From: Tubulanus polymorphus
Taxonomy: Eukaryota > Nemertea > Palaeonemertea > Tubulaniformes > Tubulanidae
Length of the DNA: 64,000 nt
Direction: 5' to 3'
Assembly: GCF_964204645.1 (NCBI RefSeq)
Contig: NC_134027.1
Span: 7,614,485-7,678,484 of the forward strand
The stretch's first letter is position 1; the number at the start of each line of letters is the position of its first letter. A model generated the notes under the pieces. That model saw only the letters and a program-made list of their open reading frames with translations, had not been told where the DNA came from and did no database searches. Positions 22,936-33,975 of this stretch are shown here, one piece after another. The translations under genes were made by a program, and so were the position numbers.

Positions 22936-24259
22936 GCCACATAAAGCTAAGTTGATTTATTATTCTTGGGTTATCATCGTGGCCTGACGGATAGCTGCTA
23001 GGGAGATTGGGGATGCCAGTGAAGTTCGGCATCTCCGTCCAATATCTAACAGCAAATGACGTTATTGGTTCCAAAATTTCCAATTGTGTACTTCGATTTT
23101 TGCAACAAATTCTGTAAATTTGATCACCGATCACACAACTATATCTGTACTTCGATTTCCGAATTCAAAATCAAACCGTTTCACTCTCAGCAGGTGTAAT
23201 GGGTTTGTAGTAACCGTCTACACCAAACACTGGAGTGTTTAAGATCTCCTAAGGCCTCCCCCTGAGTCCTCTCTCCTTTAACCCCCAATAATCATCATAC
23301 TTCTGTCGTCTCTGATTTTTCTATTTCCAGGTCTGCTCGAACTCCGTCAACCCGACGTCGAGGCACCGCCGAATTTCCAATTAAGAAGATTCTGTAAACT
23401 CGATCGCCGATCACACAACTATATCTGTACTTCGATTTCCGATTTAAAAACTTAGACAAAATTCTCTTTTACCTTGTAAACTTTCGGAACTACATGAAAA
23501 AAAGACCAAAGAATTGTATAAATTAGACAAAATTATTCAACCTTGTAAACTTTCGGACTAATTTACATGAAGAAGACCAAATATTGTAAAATTATCTTCA
23601 ACCTTGTGATATAGTTATTGCCAAAATCTCGACGGGGCCGATTCAAATCAAACTCAAACAACCAACCAACTTAAGAGATCCTCGCCGATAATGAACCCAG
23701 CAATCGTAAAAGGTAACTTGATATACATGAAATTATTACAATTAATTCTGGATGAAATATTTGTATTTACAGGATATCTTTGCTTTCTCATTTCAGAATC
23801 CCACCTTGTAGTACCGGACCATGTGTCACACCAGGGCTAGGTGGGGATATTTACAGAACCTAGTGGATGACAGCAATAAAATCAGGACCACTGTTGATAC
23901 AATCCTACCGTATATGAAACTGCCGCGCTTGAGATCAACAACTCGTTTAAAATCTGCCGATTGGAGAACAGCGCACAAAAAAGGCCAATTTGAATCCAAT
24001 TCAACAACCGACCAACTTACGAGATACCGATAATGAACCCAGCAATCATAGAAGGTAACTTGATATACATGAAATTATCTTATATAATCTTATATAATGA
24101 TACTGAATTGTTGTACCGACTGCTCCGTCGTTACTGGATGTATCGCCCTGAAAATTTGCCCGGTGGTAGATCTAGTCTTTTATCGCTTGGTTTCCATGGA
24201 AAATGTATTTTTGAATTTATGTGGTGGGCCATTTACCAAATTTTTGTAGTCTCTCCTAC

Positions 24260-25459
24260 TGTTCACAGAGGGCGCATGGGTCTGCTGGCATTCGCCAAAG
24301 CAAAAAAATATCTATATGACAAGGCAATGAGAGCAATGTTCTCGGTAATACAAAAAGGCAGACGCTCGAAGCTCCCGATAGATGTTTTGCTGAAACTATT
24401 CGATATGTGCGTCGCACCCGTTGCGTTATATGGTTGTGAGATATGGGGCTTTGAAAGCCTCGACTTATTAGAGAGTCTGCACTCTACGTTTTGCAAAATT
24501 ATTATGAAAGTGTCAAAATATTCGCACAACCTGCAGGTATTAGCTGAACTTGGGCGGTACCCCATGAGTATCGAGGTAAAACGGAGGATGGTAAACTTTT
24601 GGCTTAAAACTGTTACCGGCAAAGAATCAAAACTTAATGCAATCCTGTACCGTATATCCCTCAATCTGTATGTACGCGAAAAACACAAATCCCCTTGGTT
24701 ATTGTATATAAAGAAAATATTTGACGACATTGGCTTATCTTACATATGGTTACAGCAATACACGGAAAATTATAAAACGCTCTCCAAGTACGTGAAACAA
24801 GTCCTCCGTGACCAACACGTACAAGAAATGCTTCAAAAAGTGAATGACGATCAGCAGTATGTTAATTTCAAACTATATAAGAACGATGTTAGGCTTGAAA
24901 AATATATAACTCAACTTGACGGAAGTCTTGTGCATAGCTTATTCGAATTCAGAATTGGTTCCTATTTATTACCGGTAAATAATCGATCGAACGCTCATAT
25001 AGACCGAAGTGAAAGACTGTGCCCTGCCTGTAACACCGTAGGAGATGAGCTTCACTTCATTTATGACTGCACTTTGCTAAGTGATCTGCGTGATAATTCC
25101 ATCCATTTAAGTATGTCCAGAAACTTGGAAATATTAAGGAATCCTACCCCACAATTAGCTAAATTTATCCAGTTAGGTTTAAGTTTATACAAATCCCTCC
25201 AGTGAATTGTGTATATACGTGTGATATATCTTGCTGTATATAATTCAATCTCTGTACTTGCTTTGTTTGTAAATAGTTTTATTACTGAAAGTTTGATATT
25301 AAATTTTGTTAATTCCTATTTTGTTTTGTATATATGTATATAATTCTGTTCGTGTTTTGTAAATTTTTATATACCATATTTTGTATTCAATCTTGCCTCC
25401 ACGTACCATTCTTATGGTTGGAGTGAAATAAATATCTTATCTTATCTTATCTTATCTTA
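24260..25459 (+). mobile_element. 5'-truncated LINE
   Basis: Protein similarity to the C-terminal third of the 5756-9208 ORF2 begins near 24276 and runs to the stop at 25205. After that come a 3' UTR and the terminus GGAGTGAAATAAATAT followed by about five CTTAT repeats (25433-25459). 5' truncation and a microsatellite tail are the usual signature of target-primed insertion. It sits inside an intron-like segment of copy C. Confidence 0.85.
24276..25205 (+). pseudogene. LINE ORF2 C-terminal remnant
   Basis: About 310 codons remain open. They correspond to the region after the reverse-transcriptase YADD box: KAMRAMFSVIQKG, APVALYGCEIWGFE (compare LPILLFGCEIWGYE in the other LINE), AELGRYPM, and a final CPACNTVGDELHFIYDC cluster of the C-x2-C...H...C type. 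Endonuclease and catalytic reverse-transcriptase motifs are absent, so it cannot move itself. The frame is open further upstream to 24033, but that part is host intron-like sequence. Confidence 0.85.
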
Positions 25460-26530
25460 TAGCCACTGACTTGAGACAGCCACTGTTGTCACTGTTGTCA
25501 CAGTTGATACAGTACGAGTTACTGCTGAGCCGGGTCATGAAACAGTTTTTCAAATGTAACAGATGATAGTAAATGAAAAAGCAATGAACCCGCTTACTTT
25601 TACCTACGAGGCACTGCCGCTGGTTCAAAGCAATACACTCACTGAAGTCAGCAGACTGTATTGGGCGTGTTCAAATCTTCTGAGTACTACGTAAAATTCA
25701 TACATTGTGAAATGATCATATCGGTACTTCACATATTTATTTCTATCTATTGTTCTGTTACCTTGGGCCTCCCAGGGGCGGAAGAAATTTTCAGTATGTG
25801 ATTAAGGGCCCCAGTATCCTCGGGCACAGGTCAAGTCGGTCCCGAGATTCCGCATGTTCTCTTTGGGCACGGGTGATCACACGAACATAATAGGCCACTT
25901 TAAATGCTCCTACTCAATTCACTTGCAATGAATAATAAGTTGGAAAGTTCTACGTTTAAAAATCACCCGTGGTTTCCACGGGCTTTCTACTAGTTTCGAT
26001 TAATTCTGAATGAAATATTTGTATCTACAGGATATCTTTGTTCTCTCATTACAGCTTAATCCTATCTATATGAAACTGCCGTGTTTGAGATCAACAACTT
26101 GTTTAAAATCTGCCGATAAGAAAACAGTGCAAATAAGAAGCATTTAATTATCAAAATCTACGCACCGGTCCACATTACTGATCTGATATATATATCCGGC
26201 ATCTTAACCTACCGTCATTAGTCTGAAACAGTGAGGAACTAATGCTACTACTACAACCAATTATTGGGGGTCGAAACTAATGTCCAATAATACACTATAA
26301 GACAACCAAGGAGAAAACCTGCAGATTCAGCTGCCACTGAGACTGAAATGATCTGACGACAGCCCCCAAAAACACCATAGCATTGCATTCACCAACCAAT
26401 GACAAAGAGAAGATCTGAGCCGATACTGAACATAGCAATCGTTAAAGGTAACTTGATTCGAAACGAGTCGTCGTGAAGTACAGACGTGTTTTCGGCGCTC
26501 TCCGTGAATACAATACCAGCACAGTAAACA

Positions 26531-27580
26531 ATGGATCTTCAACAAGCTAGAACCTTCCGATACAACAACATGATGGCAAAAGACTTTAAAAACTTCTTGC
26601 TCGTACCAAAGATTCGAGTACAATACAGCAAATTGGACATAAACCAGATTTGTGAAATTCTACACAACGACCGAACATCGAGTGAATGCATCGAAAAAGT
26701 TATTGATTTTAACCCGTACAATGTCGGTGTATTCTGTGGTTCATCCGACAAATACGATATTTTGAAGAAACATACAATCAGTCACAGAGGAGCAACAGTA
26801 AGATTTAGATCAGCGCTTGAAACTCCAACAATTTTAAGAATAGAAGGTGTCCCGACCGACTGCCCACATGATGTAGTTGACAGCATCATAAAACGATATG
26901 GAAACATTCTGACAGGGTCTTATCACCCAACACTTGGCAAAACAAACTTCCGTAACGGTGAGAAGCGAGTCCTGGAAGTAGTTATTTCCTCGCCGATCCC
27001 GAGGAACATTGCTTTAGAATCAAAACTTTATGGACTTTTACTCATCCGAGTATACTACAACGGTCAGCCAGATCACTGCGCGATTTGCGGAGAATTCAAC
27101 CACACGTGGGTTGAATGCCAGGTTACGTGTTCGCATCCGACACACACCCCGGATCGCTGCAGACAAATTCATCATCGACAGAATATGGCTTCGCAAAGTA
27201 TAAGGAAGACCAATCCAACACCAGCAGAAGCAGCAAGCACTACCAGTAAAGTTCCAGATACCAGGGTTGTGGAAACTGTCGCGGCCAAGACCAACTCGAA
27301 ACCCGAGGAAACCAGGAAGAGACCGTCCTCTCCTACTGAGCTGCCGCAGACACCGAAGAAGTCTCAGAGGATCCCTACATCTACCACTGACAATGAGGCT
27401 CCGGTAGCCACGACAAAAAAACCACAGACGCCAAACAAAGACGATGAACCCGCGATGGATGATGGAAGCGTGGCTACGACCGAACCCGCGAAAACGAGTC
27501 CACCACAAGTGAATCGGACACAGAAGAAAACTCAACCCAAAACCGGGACAGCAAAGCCAAAAAACAAGAGAACGACCTAA
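26531..27580 (+). CDS. LINE ORF1: zinc-knuckle RNA-binding protein
   Basis: 349 residues. The middle (about 95-175) has the look of an RRM-like fold (ILRIEGVPTDCPHDVVDSI). A CCHC zinc knuckle CAICGEFNHTWVEC follows at about residue 179, in the C-x2-C-x4-H-x4-C pattern. A cysteine/histidine-rich tail lies behind it, and the last 130 residues are basic and rich in Thr, Pro, Lys and Ser. ORF1 proteins of this type coat element RNA and chaperone reverse transcription. The frame is intact, and the start ATG follows ACAGTAAACA with a purine at -3. Confidence 0.85.
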   Translation: MDLQQARTFRYNNMMAKDFKNFLLVPKIRVQYSKLDINQICEILHNDRTSSECIEKVIDFNPYNVGVFCGSSDKYDILKKHTISHRGATVRFRSALETPTILRIEGVPTDCPHDVVDSIIKRYGNILTGSYHPTLGKTNFRNGEKRVLEVVISSPIPRNIALESKLYGLLLIRVYYNGQPDHCAICGEFNHTWVECQVTCSHPTHTPDRCRQIHHRQNMASQSIRKTNPTPAEAASTTSKVPDTRVVETVAAKTNSKPEETRKRPSSPTELPQTPKKSQRIPTSTTDNEAPVATTKKPQTPNKDDEPAMDDGSVATTEPAKTSPPQVNRTQKKTQPKTGTAKPKNKRTT

Positions 27581-27621
27581 GGTGATGTATATTTTCCACT
27601 TATTATGTAGGTACTGAAAAC

Positions 27622-30600
27622 ATGGCGAATACATTAGGACGTATTAGATTATTATCACTCAATTGCAATGGCTTAGCCTACTCTAACTCTCGAACTATAA
27701 GCATTTTTGAAAAACTTAAGCTGCACGATATCTTCTTACTACAAGAAACCCATTTATCTAGTGACTACGAAATTCAAAAGAAATTTAAACCCTTATCGAG
27801 GAATTTTGAGATATTATCTAACTTTACGAATGAGAGAAAATGTGGAGTAACTATTGGCATTAGGAGATCTTTAAACTATTCAATTTTAAGTAACTCAACG
27901 GACACACAAGGCAGGTTAATGGCTTTGAAAATCTCTATATCTGGTCAAATTTATAACATTGTCAATATTTACGCCCCGAATAAAGAGCGCGATAGGAAAA
28001 ATTTTATAAACAATATCAGTAATTATCTCAACCTCAATCAAAATGAACATACAATAATAGCTGGAGATTTTAATTGTATAGAGAGTCCTTTAGATCGAGA
28101 ATCAACATCTGCCAATTCGTCGAGTATAAGAAGTGGTTCAGAACAATTAGCAAACTTATGTCAACAATACAGATTAGCAGACGCCTACAGACTTAAAAAT
28201 CCAGACACACCAGCATACTCTAGAGTAGCAACACGAAATAACAATGTAATTAAAACAAGAATAGATCGATTTTATGTATCAGACACTCTACAGCCAGACA
28301 TAGAGCATGTGAAACATGTCAACTCTATTCATTCCGATCACAAGATCGTCGAATTAGTAATTAACTCCTCTCAAGGTAAACGTGGCAAGGGATACTGGCA
28401 TCTCAACAAAGAACTACTGCAGAACCCTAATTACATCACTATGATAACAGACTTTTGGACACAATGGCAAAATCACAAACTATTCTACGACTCAATTATT
28501 GAATGGTGGGAAGAGGGCAAAATTCAAATAAAAACCAGATCAATAAAATTTGCTTCAGAACTCAGAAAAATCAAAAACAATCTTAAGAAATCTTTAGAAT
28601 CTGAATTATTCATTCTCGAAAAACTTTCTGATTTAGGGGTAAACACTAACCAAAATCAAATTGAATACCTTACCAAACGTATTCGCGACTTCGAAATTGA
28701 AAAAGCAAAAAGTGCAATGATTAGATCAAAGATCGAGTGGAGAGTATTCGGAGAGAAGACAAGTACTTTCTTTGCAAGTTATGAAAAGCAACGCGCTAAA
28801 GCGAATCACATCAGAACTCTCAAAAACGATTTAGGTGAAATTAAAACTGGTCAAAAAGACATTGAAAAAGTTCAACTTAATTTCTATAAACACCTATATA
28901 GAAAAGAAGAAATCGATTTGGAAACCCAAAATATATTCCTGGCTAATCTACCTCAAATCTCTAATCAAAAGAAACTTCAGCATGACTCCGAAATAGATAT
29001 CAACGAATTAACAAATTCGGTCAAATCTTTTCAAAATAATAAATCTCCCGGTATAGACGGTCTACCTATTGAATTTTATAGAACATTTTGGTATACTCTC
29101 CGAGATGACTTTCTGCAGTTAGTACACGCGTGTATACAAGAAAAGAGACTTTCTAAATCAATGCAAACCGGCATTATATCATTAATTCATAAGAAAAATG
29201 ACAAAACAGACTTAAAAAATTGGAGACCAATCTCATTACTATGTACAGATTACAAAATATTCACAAAAGTTCTCGCTAACAGACTAATCAACTGTCTAAC
29301 AGACATAATTCACCCTGACCAGACATGTAGCGTGAAGGGACGTCGAATCCAAGACAACGGTCATATAATTAGAGACTTAATTGATTACGTTAATAATGAT
29401 AATTTAGAAGCATTTTTAGTAACCATTGATCAAATGAAAGCTTTCGACCGCGTCGACTGGCAGTATATGTTTAAAACTTTAGAATCTTTCGGTTTTGGAG
29501 AAAATCTAATTAAATATATCAAAACTTGTTATTCAAATCCAAAATCCAGAATTAAAAGTAATGGCTTCTTAACTAAACCGTTCACTTTAGAAAGAGGCGT
29601 AAGACAGGGATGTCCCATGAGCGCAATACTCTACATAATAGCAGCAGAACCACTAGCAATTAAAATACGTGAAAACAACAACATTAAAGGAGTAAAACTA
29701 CCGGACGACACAGAAATTAAAATCAAGCAATACGCAGATGACACTACATTATGTCTCACTGACTTAGAGTCTTTAGACCAAGTTTTTACAACGTTAACCC
29801 TTTTCGAACGAGCGTCAGGTGCAAAAGTTAATAAAGATAAAACTGAATGTATGTGGATTGGATCCTGGAAAAATAGAAACGATAAACCTTTAGACTTAAA
29901 TTGGAAGAAATCAATGAAAATTTATGGTATTCATTTTGGCAATGAAAATACTGATGATTTAAACTGGAATCCAAAAGTTAATAAAATTCAAAATATAATA
30001 AACCTCTGGCGCCAAACTAAACTATCTTTACACGGCAAAAAGGTCGTCATAAACTCATTTATATTACCGCTTTTATGGTACACTTCCGAAATATTTCCAG
30101 TCCCGGACAAGTATATCAAAATCTTTGAACCAAAAATCGTCAATTTCCTATGGGACAATGGAAAACGACTTGTCGGCAAAAACATACTACACAAAAAAAT
30201 CGAACACGGAGGCCTCGACATACACAACATAAAATACAGACAACAAACACAGGCAATTACAACGATCATTAACCACGCTCTAAAACCTACACACTGGAAA
30301 CCACTAATTAACTACAATCTGCAAAAATACATTGGCCCTGGCTGGAATATGTCAAACATCATTCACAATGAGCTACCTAAAAAAACAATTTCAAACGACT
30401 ACTACAGACATTTATTAAAAGCATGGACAGTTTTTCAACAACATCTGACTTCGACTGAAACCATTACTGAAATTTTGCAGAAACCTATTTTTGGCAATCC
30501 AAAAATTAAGCTCAACAGGAAAACTGATTTCACACAGTACATACAACACGGTATAACCAATTTGCAACATTTATTTGATAATCGTGGCAATTATAAACCA

Positions 30601-31437
30601 CTTAATGAAACTCCGTTAACAAATAGATTAAAACACACACGTATACACAATGCGATACCGCAACATTGGAAACTAATTATATCTGACCAAAATTTAGATC
30701 CTGGCGAGTTACCGAAAATCTACGTCCAGTTTGATAACATAAGTTGTGCTGTAGGAAAAATTTCATCATCTCAAATTTATAGAATTTTATTATTAAAAAA
30801 TCTCCATCAAATCACGCCAATTGGACAAACAAAAATTACTGAAATGCTAAATATGGATCTGAATTGGCCGGAAATTTGGAATGAAGTTTATAATAAAGAT
30901 ATTGATAAACGGTTTAGTGATATTCATTGGAAATTACTACATAATACTCTTGCAACAGCTTCAAAATTAGTACTTTGGAAAATAAAAACTGATCCAAATT
31001 GTAAAATTTGCGGACGCGCGGCAACAAATGACCATGTAGTATACTCATGCACAGAAGCACAACAATTATATTCACGCATACAACCAATCTTTGAACGCAT
31101 AATAGACACACCTATACGAATCACTCGAGACATCGTCTACACAGGAATTACCAAAACAATAGAAAGAGACTTTTTCAAACGCACACTTGCGAACTATCTT
31201 TTATTTCTCGCACAATTCATTTTGTACAAGAATCATTACAATCTAGAACAGGGCTCTGGTCGCATCAACACTATAATTTATTTCAAAAACGCACTTATAG
31301 ATCGCATAAACCAAGAAATAATACTGCAACGAAATCTTCATATTTGGAGTCTTAACAATATATTTATAAACCTAGACGTAAACGGACTAAATACAGTAAA
31401 CAGAATCACAATTGACACTATCGATGTAGTCTATTAA
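27622..31437 (+). CDS. LINE ORF2: endonuclease-reverse transcriptase (Tx1/L1 type)
   Basis: 1271 residues with no break. The APE endonuclease shows LLSLNCNGL, LLQETHL, IYAPN, AGDFNC, RIDRFYVS and HSDHKIV, covering the catalytic Asn, Glu, Asp and His positions. The reverse transcriptase shows KSPGIDGLPIEFY, WRPISLL, DQMKAFDRVDW, GVRQGCPMSAILY and the QYADD box (tyrosine at 29731, about residue 704). A CKICGRAATNDHVVYSC knuckle lies near residue 1130. The motif wording follows the L1/Tx1 group rather than the CR1-like LINEs elsewhere in the window. All visible catalytic residues are present, so activity is possible. The Tx1 assignment is by pattern, not by a tree. Confidence 0.93.
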   Translation: MANTLGRIRLLSLNCNGLAYSNSRTISIFEKLKLHDIFLLQETHLSSDYEIQKKFKPLSRNFEILSNFTNERKCGVTIGIRRSLNYSILSNSTDTQGRLMALKISISGQIYNIVNIYAPNKERDRKNFINNISNYLNLNQNEHTIIAGDFNCIESPLDRESTSANSSSIRSGSEQLANLCQQYRLADAYRLKNPDTPAYSRVATRNNNVIKTRIDRFYVSDTLQPDIEHVKHVNSIHSDHKIVELVINSSQGKRGKGYWHLNKELLQNPNYITMITDFWTQWQNHKLFYDSIIEWWEEGKIQIKTRSIKFASELRKIKNNLKKSLESELFILEKLSDLGVNTNQNQIEYLTKRIRDFEIEKAKSAMIRSKIEWRVFGEKTSTFFASYEKQRAKANHIRTLKNDLGEIKTGQKDIEKVQLNFYKHLYRKEEIDLETQNIFLANLPQISNQKKLQHDSEIDINELTNSVKSFQNNKSPGIDGLPIEFYRTFWYTLRDDFLQLVHACIQEKRLSKSMQTGIISLIHKKNDKTDLKNWRPISLLCTDYKIFTKVLANRLINCLTDIIHPDQTCSVKGRRIQDNGHIIRDLIDYVNNDNLEAFLVTIDQMKAFDRVDWQYMFKTLESFGFGENLIKYIKTCYSNPKSRIKSNGFLTKPFTLERGVRQGCPMSAILYIIAAEPLAIKIRENNNIKGVKLPDDTEIKIKQYADDTTLCLTDLESLDQVFTTLTLFERASGAKVNKDKTECMWIGSWKNRNDKPLDLNWKKSMKIYGIHFGNENTDDLNWNPKVNKIQNIINLWRQTKLSLHGKKVVINSFILPLLWYTSEIFPVPDKYIKIFEPKIVNFLWDNGKRLVGKNILHKKIEHGGLDIHNIKYRQQTQAITTIINHALKPTHWKPLINYNLQKYIGPGWNMSNIIHNELPKKTISNDYYRHLLKAWTVFQQHLTSTETITEILQKPIFGNPKIKLNRKTDFTQYIQHGITNLQHLFDNRGNYKPLNETPLTNRLKHTRIHNAIPQHWKLIISDQNLDPGELPKIYVQFDNISCAVGKISSSQIYRILLLKNLHQITPIGQTKITEMLNMDLNWPEIWNEVYNKDIDKRFSDIHWKLLHNTLATASKLVLWKIKTDPNCKICGRAATNDHVVYSCTEAQQLYSRIQPIFERIIDTPIRITRDIVYTGITKTIERDFFKRTLANYLLFLAQFILYKNHYNLEQGSGRINTIIYFKNALIDRINQEIILQRNLHIWSLNNIFINLDVNGLNTVNRITIDTIDVVY

Positions 31438-32330
31438 TTACTTAACCTAACGCCTTTTATTAGTTTAGTACACCTACATATCCTGACTTTGACACTTGAG
31501 GTATGTTCTGATTTAGAATGAACAGGGATGACGGTCTATCAATGCGCATAGAACTGTCTGACCACTTTTGTCCTATATCATCACATACGCATAGATACCT
31601 TATTGTTTCTGGTTTTGGACTGTAAACTCAGTCTCACTGCCGCGATAACTGGAAAGCTGCCTCCGTTTTGGCTTCAGGATAGCAAGCTCAGTCTATTTTT
31701 GTGCAGTGGTGATTGGAAGGTTGCCTCCTGACACCGGTCTCATTAAGACCTACCAAAAAAAAAAAAACCTAATTGTGACAAATGATTAACTGGGCGTGCC
31801 ACCTTGGTGATCACTGACGGTCTTCCATTACGCTAGCACTGTCAGATAGCCGCCAGAGTGGCATGCAATTTTTTGATCATGCCTGTAAATAAAACCCGAT
31901 CAAGACTGTACATATGTATCATTGTATTAATCAAACTCGCGTGCCTGTGTCGCTTTCTTACTGACGGTCTATCAATGCGCATAGCACTGTCTGTTTGATC
32001 GCGACGCATCCACGGACCTAACTATGCACTGTATATTAGAAACACAAAACTGCTCCCCGTGTACAACTTTTACTTTTAGGCAAACTCAGCACCAGATGTG
32101 AAGTACCAACTGCACCCCTTGACGGAGAAACCTATCCTCATCGGAGCGTGCACCGTCGATGTCATACAACTACACTTCGGATACCAGGACCAAACTCTCA
32201 TCTGGATAATTTGCTTTTCAAAATGTGCTTCCGTTTTATCTAGTCAGCACGCGGGACAATCAACTTAGAGGATTTTTACACCAACATCTACCCGAGGAAA
32301 GGCTACAATAAACATCCGGACTATTTACAC
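31438..32330 (+). other. LINE 3' region and flank, no gene
   Basis: Two related blocks (AAACTCAGTCTCACTGCCGC and AAGCTCAGTCTATTTTTGTG, each followed by GGAAGGTTGCCTCC-like words) and three GACGGTCT...CTGTC blocks make a repetitive 3' UTR. Downstream of about 31910 the sequence is unclassified until the copy B landmarks begin near 32330. An acceptor-like TTTTACTTTTAG ends at about 32080. Confidence 0.4.
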
Positions 32331-32806
32331 GTGGAAAACGACCAAAAAAATGTTAAAAATTGACAAAATGATCTTCAACCTTGTAATATAGTTATTTCCT
32401 AAATCTTGATGTATTAAATTAGGCAGCCAACTAAATTAACCCCAATCAGTCGCTTGCCGGTTCAGACTGCTTGGATGATTGTTTGAATGAACCGGAACCG
32501 AAAATTTCAAATTATGTACTTCGATTTAAACAAAAAATTCTGTAAACTCGACCGCCGATCACACAACTATATTTGTACTTCGATTTCCGATTTCAAAATC
32601 AAACCCCCTGTTTCGCTCCCGGCAGGTGTGGTGGGTTTGTAAGGGACACCAAATCAAAAAATCAAACGAAATTTACCAATCAAATAAATCACAGGGTCAA
32701 TCCCTATTTTAAGATAAAAAAAAAAAGGTAACTTGATTTACATTGAAATTATTATGATCAATGCTATATAAAGAATTGTGTGAATATTTTCTATTGATCA
32801 TTTTAG

Positions 32807-33550
32807 CTAAATCATATCTAAAAGGAAATGTTCAGCCTACTGATCAGAACCGCCAACACAACTTGAATTGAACTCATCAATTCTAGCCGTTAATGAACTC
32901 AGCAATCTTGAAAGGTAGGTTGATTTACATGGAAATTATTATGGTCAATGCTATATAAAGAGTTGTGTGAATACAGGATATTTTCTTTTTTTACTCGTTT
33001 CAGCTAAAAAATCACATCCATAAAAAAAAAGCTCAGCCTAAGATTAACGAGTCAAAAATGTTTTGAGTAGAATAGCGAACAGACGATTCCAACTTGAATT
33101 GAAATCATCAACTACCACAGAAGTCCAACTTGAATTGAAATCATCAACTACCACAACAAATTTAACTCATGACAATCCTAGCCGATACTAAACTCAGCAT
33201 TGAAAGGTAGGTTGATTGACATTGAAAGTATTATGATTAATAAAGAATTGTGTGATTACCGGATATATTTTTTTTTCACTCGTTTCAGCCGAAAATTCAC
33301 ATCTATAAGAAAAAAGCTCATACTAAGATCAACTAACCAACTAGAATCTACCGATTAGAACAGTCAACAGAACGAGTCCAACTCGAATTGAACTCATACA
33401 CCAAACGAGAACTCCTAGCCGATACTAAACCCAGTTATCTTGAAAGGTAAGTTGATTTACATGGACATTTATTATAATCAATGCTACATGAAGATTTGTG
33501 TATTTTGTAAGATATTGTGATAATTGGATATCTTCTTTTACTCATTTTAG
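32807..33550 (+). repeat. Tandem exon-plus-intron units
   Basis: Three units of 197, 285 and 262 bp each consist of an exon-like block and an intron-like segment. The exon-like blocks begin CTAAATCA, CTAAAAAATCA or CCGAAAATTCA followed by CATCTATAAG words, and end CAGCAATCTTGAAAG or similar. The intron-like segments begin GTAGGTTGATTTACATGG or GTAAGTTGATTT and end TTTACTCGTTTCAG or ACTCATTTTAG. The second block has an internal 37-base duplication around CCAACTTGAATTGAAATCAT. Duplication has kept both splice sites in every unit. Confidence 0.65.
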
Positions 33551-33739
33551 CCATAAAATCACATCTATGAGAAATAGCTCATACTAAGATCAACTAACCA
33601 TCTAGAATCAAATGATTAAAGTAGCCAACAGAAGATTCCAATTTGAATTGAACCACATAGGCCTAGTAGTCCAGATAAGAAATTCAGCCAGCAGTGGTTT
33701 ATTGCCCAATGATGGATTTCTTCTACAGTAGGTGGAGCA

Positions 33740-33975
33740 CAGACAATTCGTGTCTTATAAACACTTATTCAGGAGCAGCAGAGACAATGCGTATCTTACA
33801 AACACTTATTCAGGAGCAGCACAGACAATGCGTGTCATATAAACTATTATTCAGGAGCAGCAGAGACAATGCGCAAACACTTATTCAGGAGCAGCACATG
33901 CATATCTTATATACACTTACTCAGGAGCTGCACAGACAATGCGTATCTTATAAACACTTATTCAGGAGCAGCGTC
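33740..33975 (+). repeat. ~43-bp tandem repeat (copy B)
   Basis: About six units of ATTCAGGAGCAGCACAGACA plus ATGCGTATCTTATAAACACT. A 106-codon ORF crosses it only because the period lets the frame stay open. Copy A has a shorter, more diverged array in the corresponding place. Confidence 0.8.

Larger units (their letters stand above)
23050..26447 (+). ncRNA. Duplicated non-coding locus, partial copy C
   Basis: The CGATTTCCGA blocks (23090-23210 and 23400-23450) and GTAAACTTTCGG units (23480-23640) precede three exon-like blocks ending at donors 23713, 24055 and 26448. Acceptor-like ends are at 23796 (CTCATTTCAG) and 26054 (CTCATTACAG). The 24055-26054 intron-like segment carries the truncated LINE. 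The block then breaks at the Tx1-type LINE about 10 bases after the 26448 donor. Several ORF pieces here are open only by chance. Confidence 0.35.
26459..31910 (+). mobile_element. Tx1/L1-type LINE with both ORFs open
   Basis: The element begins near 26459, where the copy C donor sequence GTAACTTGAT breaks off. It contains ORF1 (26531-27580), a 41-base spacer, ORF2 (27622-31437) and a 3' region with internally repeated words (GACGGTCTATCAATGCGCAT at about 31533 and 31963). A run of 13 A's lies at 31755-31767 and an AATAAA near 31888. The exact 3' limit is unclear because the repeated words lie on both sides of the A run. Two full ORFs suggest a young copy. Confidence 0.85.

Noticed and set aside
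24033-24275. N-terminal extension of the LINE remnant ORF
   Set aside because: The first 80 codons are the exon/intron repeat and flank, open by chance. Similarity to LINE protein starts at about 24276.
26327-27634. Minus-strand ORFs opposite LINE ORF1 (198 and 98 aa)
   Set aside because: Antisense shadows of the ORF1 coding sequence, with low-complexity products.
33740-33975. Array that could resemble CRISPR
   Set aside because: The units abut with no unique spacers, and the context is an animal genome. It is an ordinary minisatellite.
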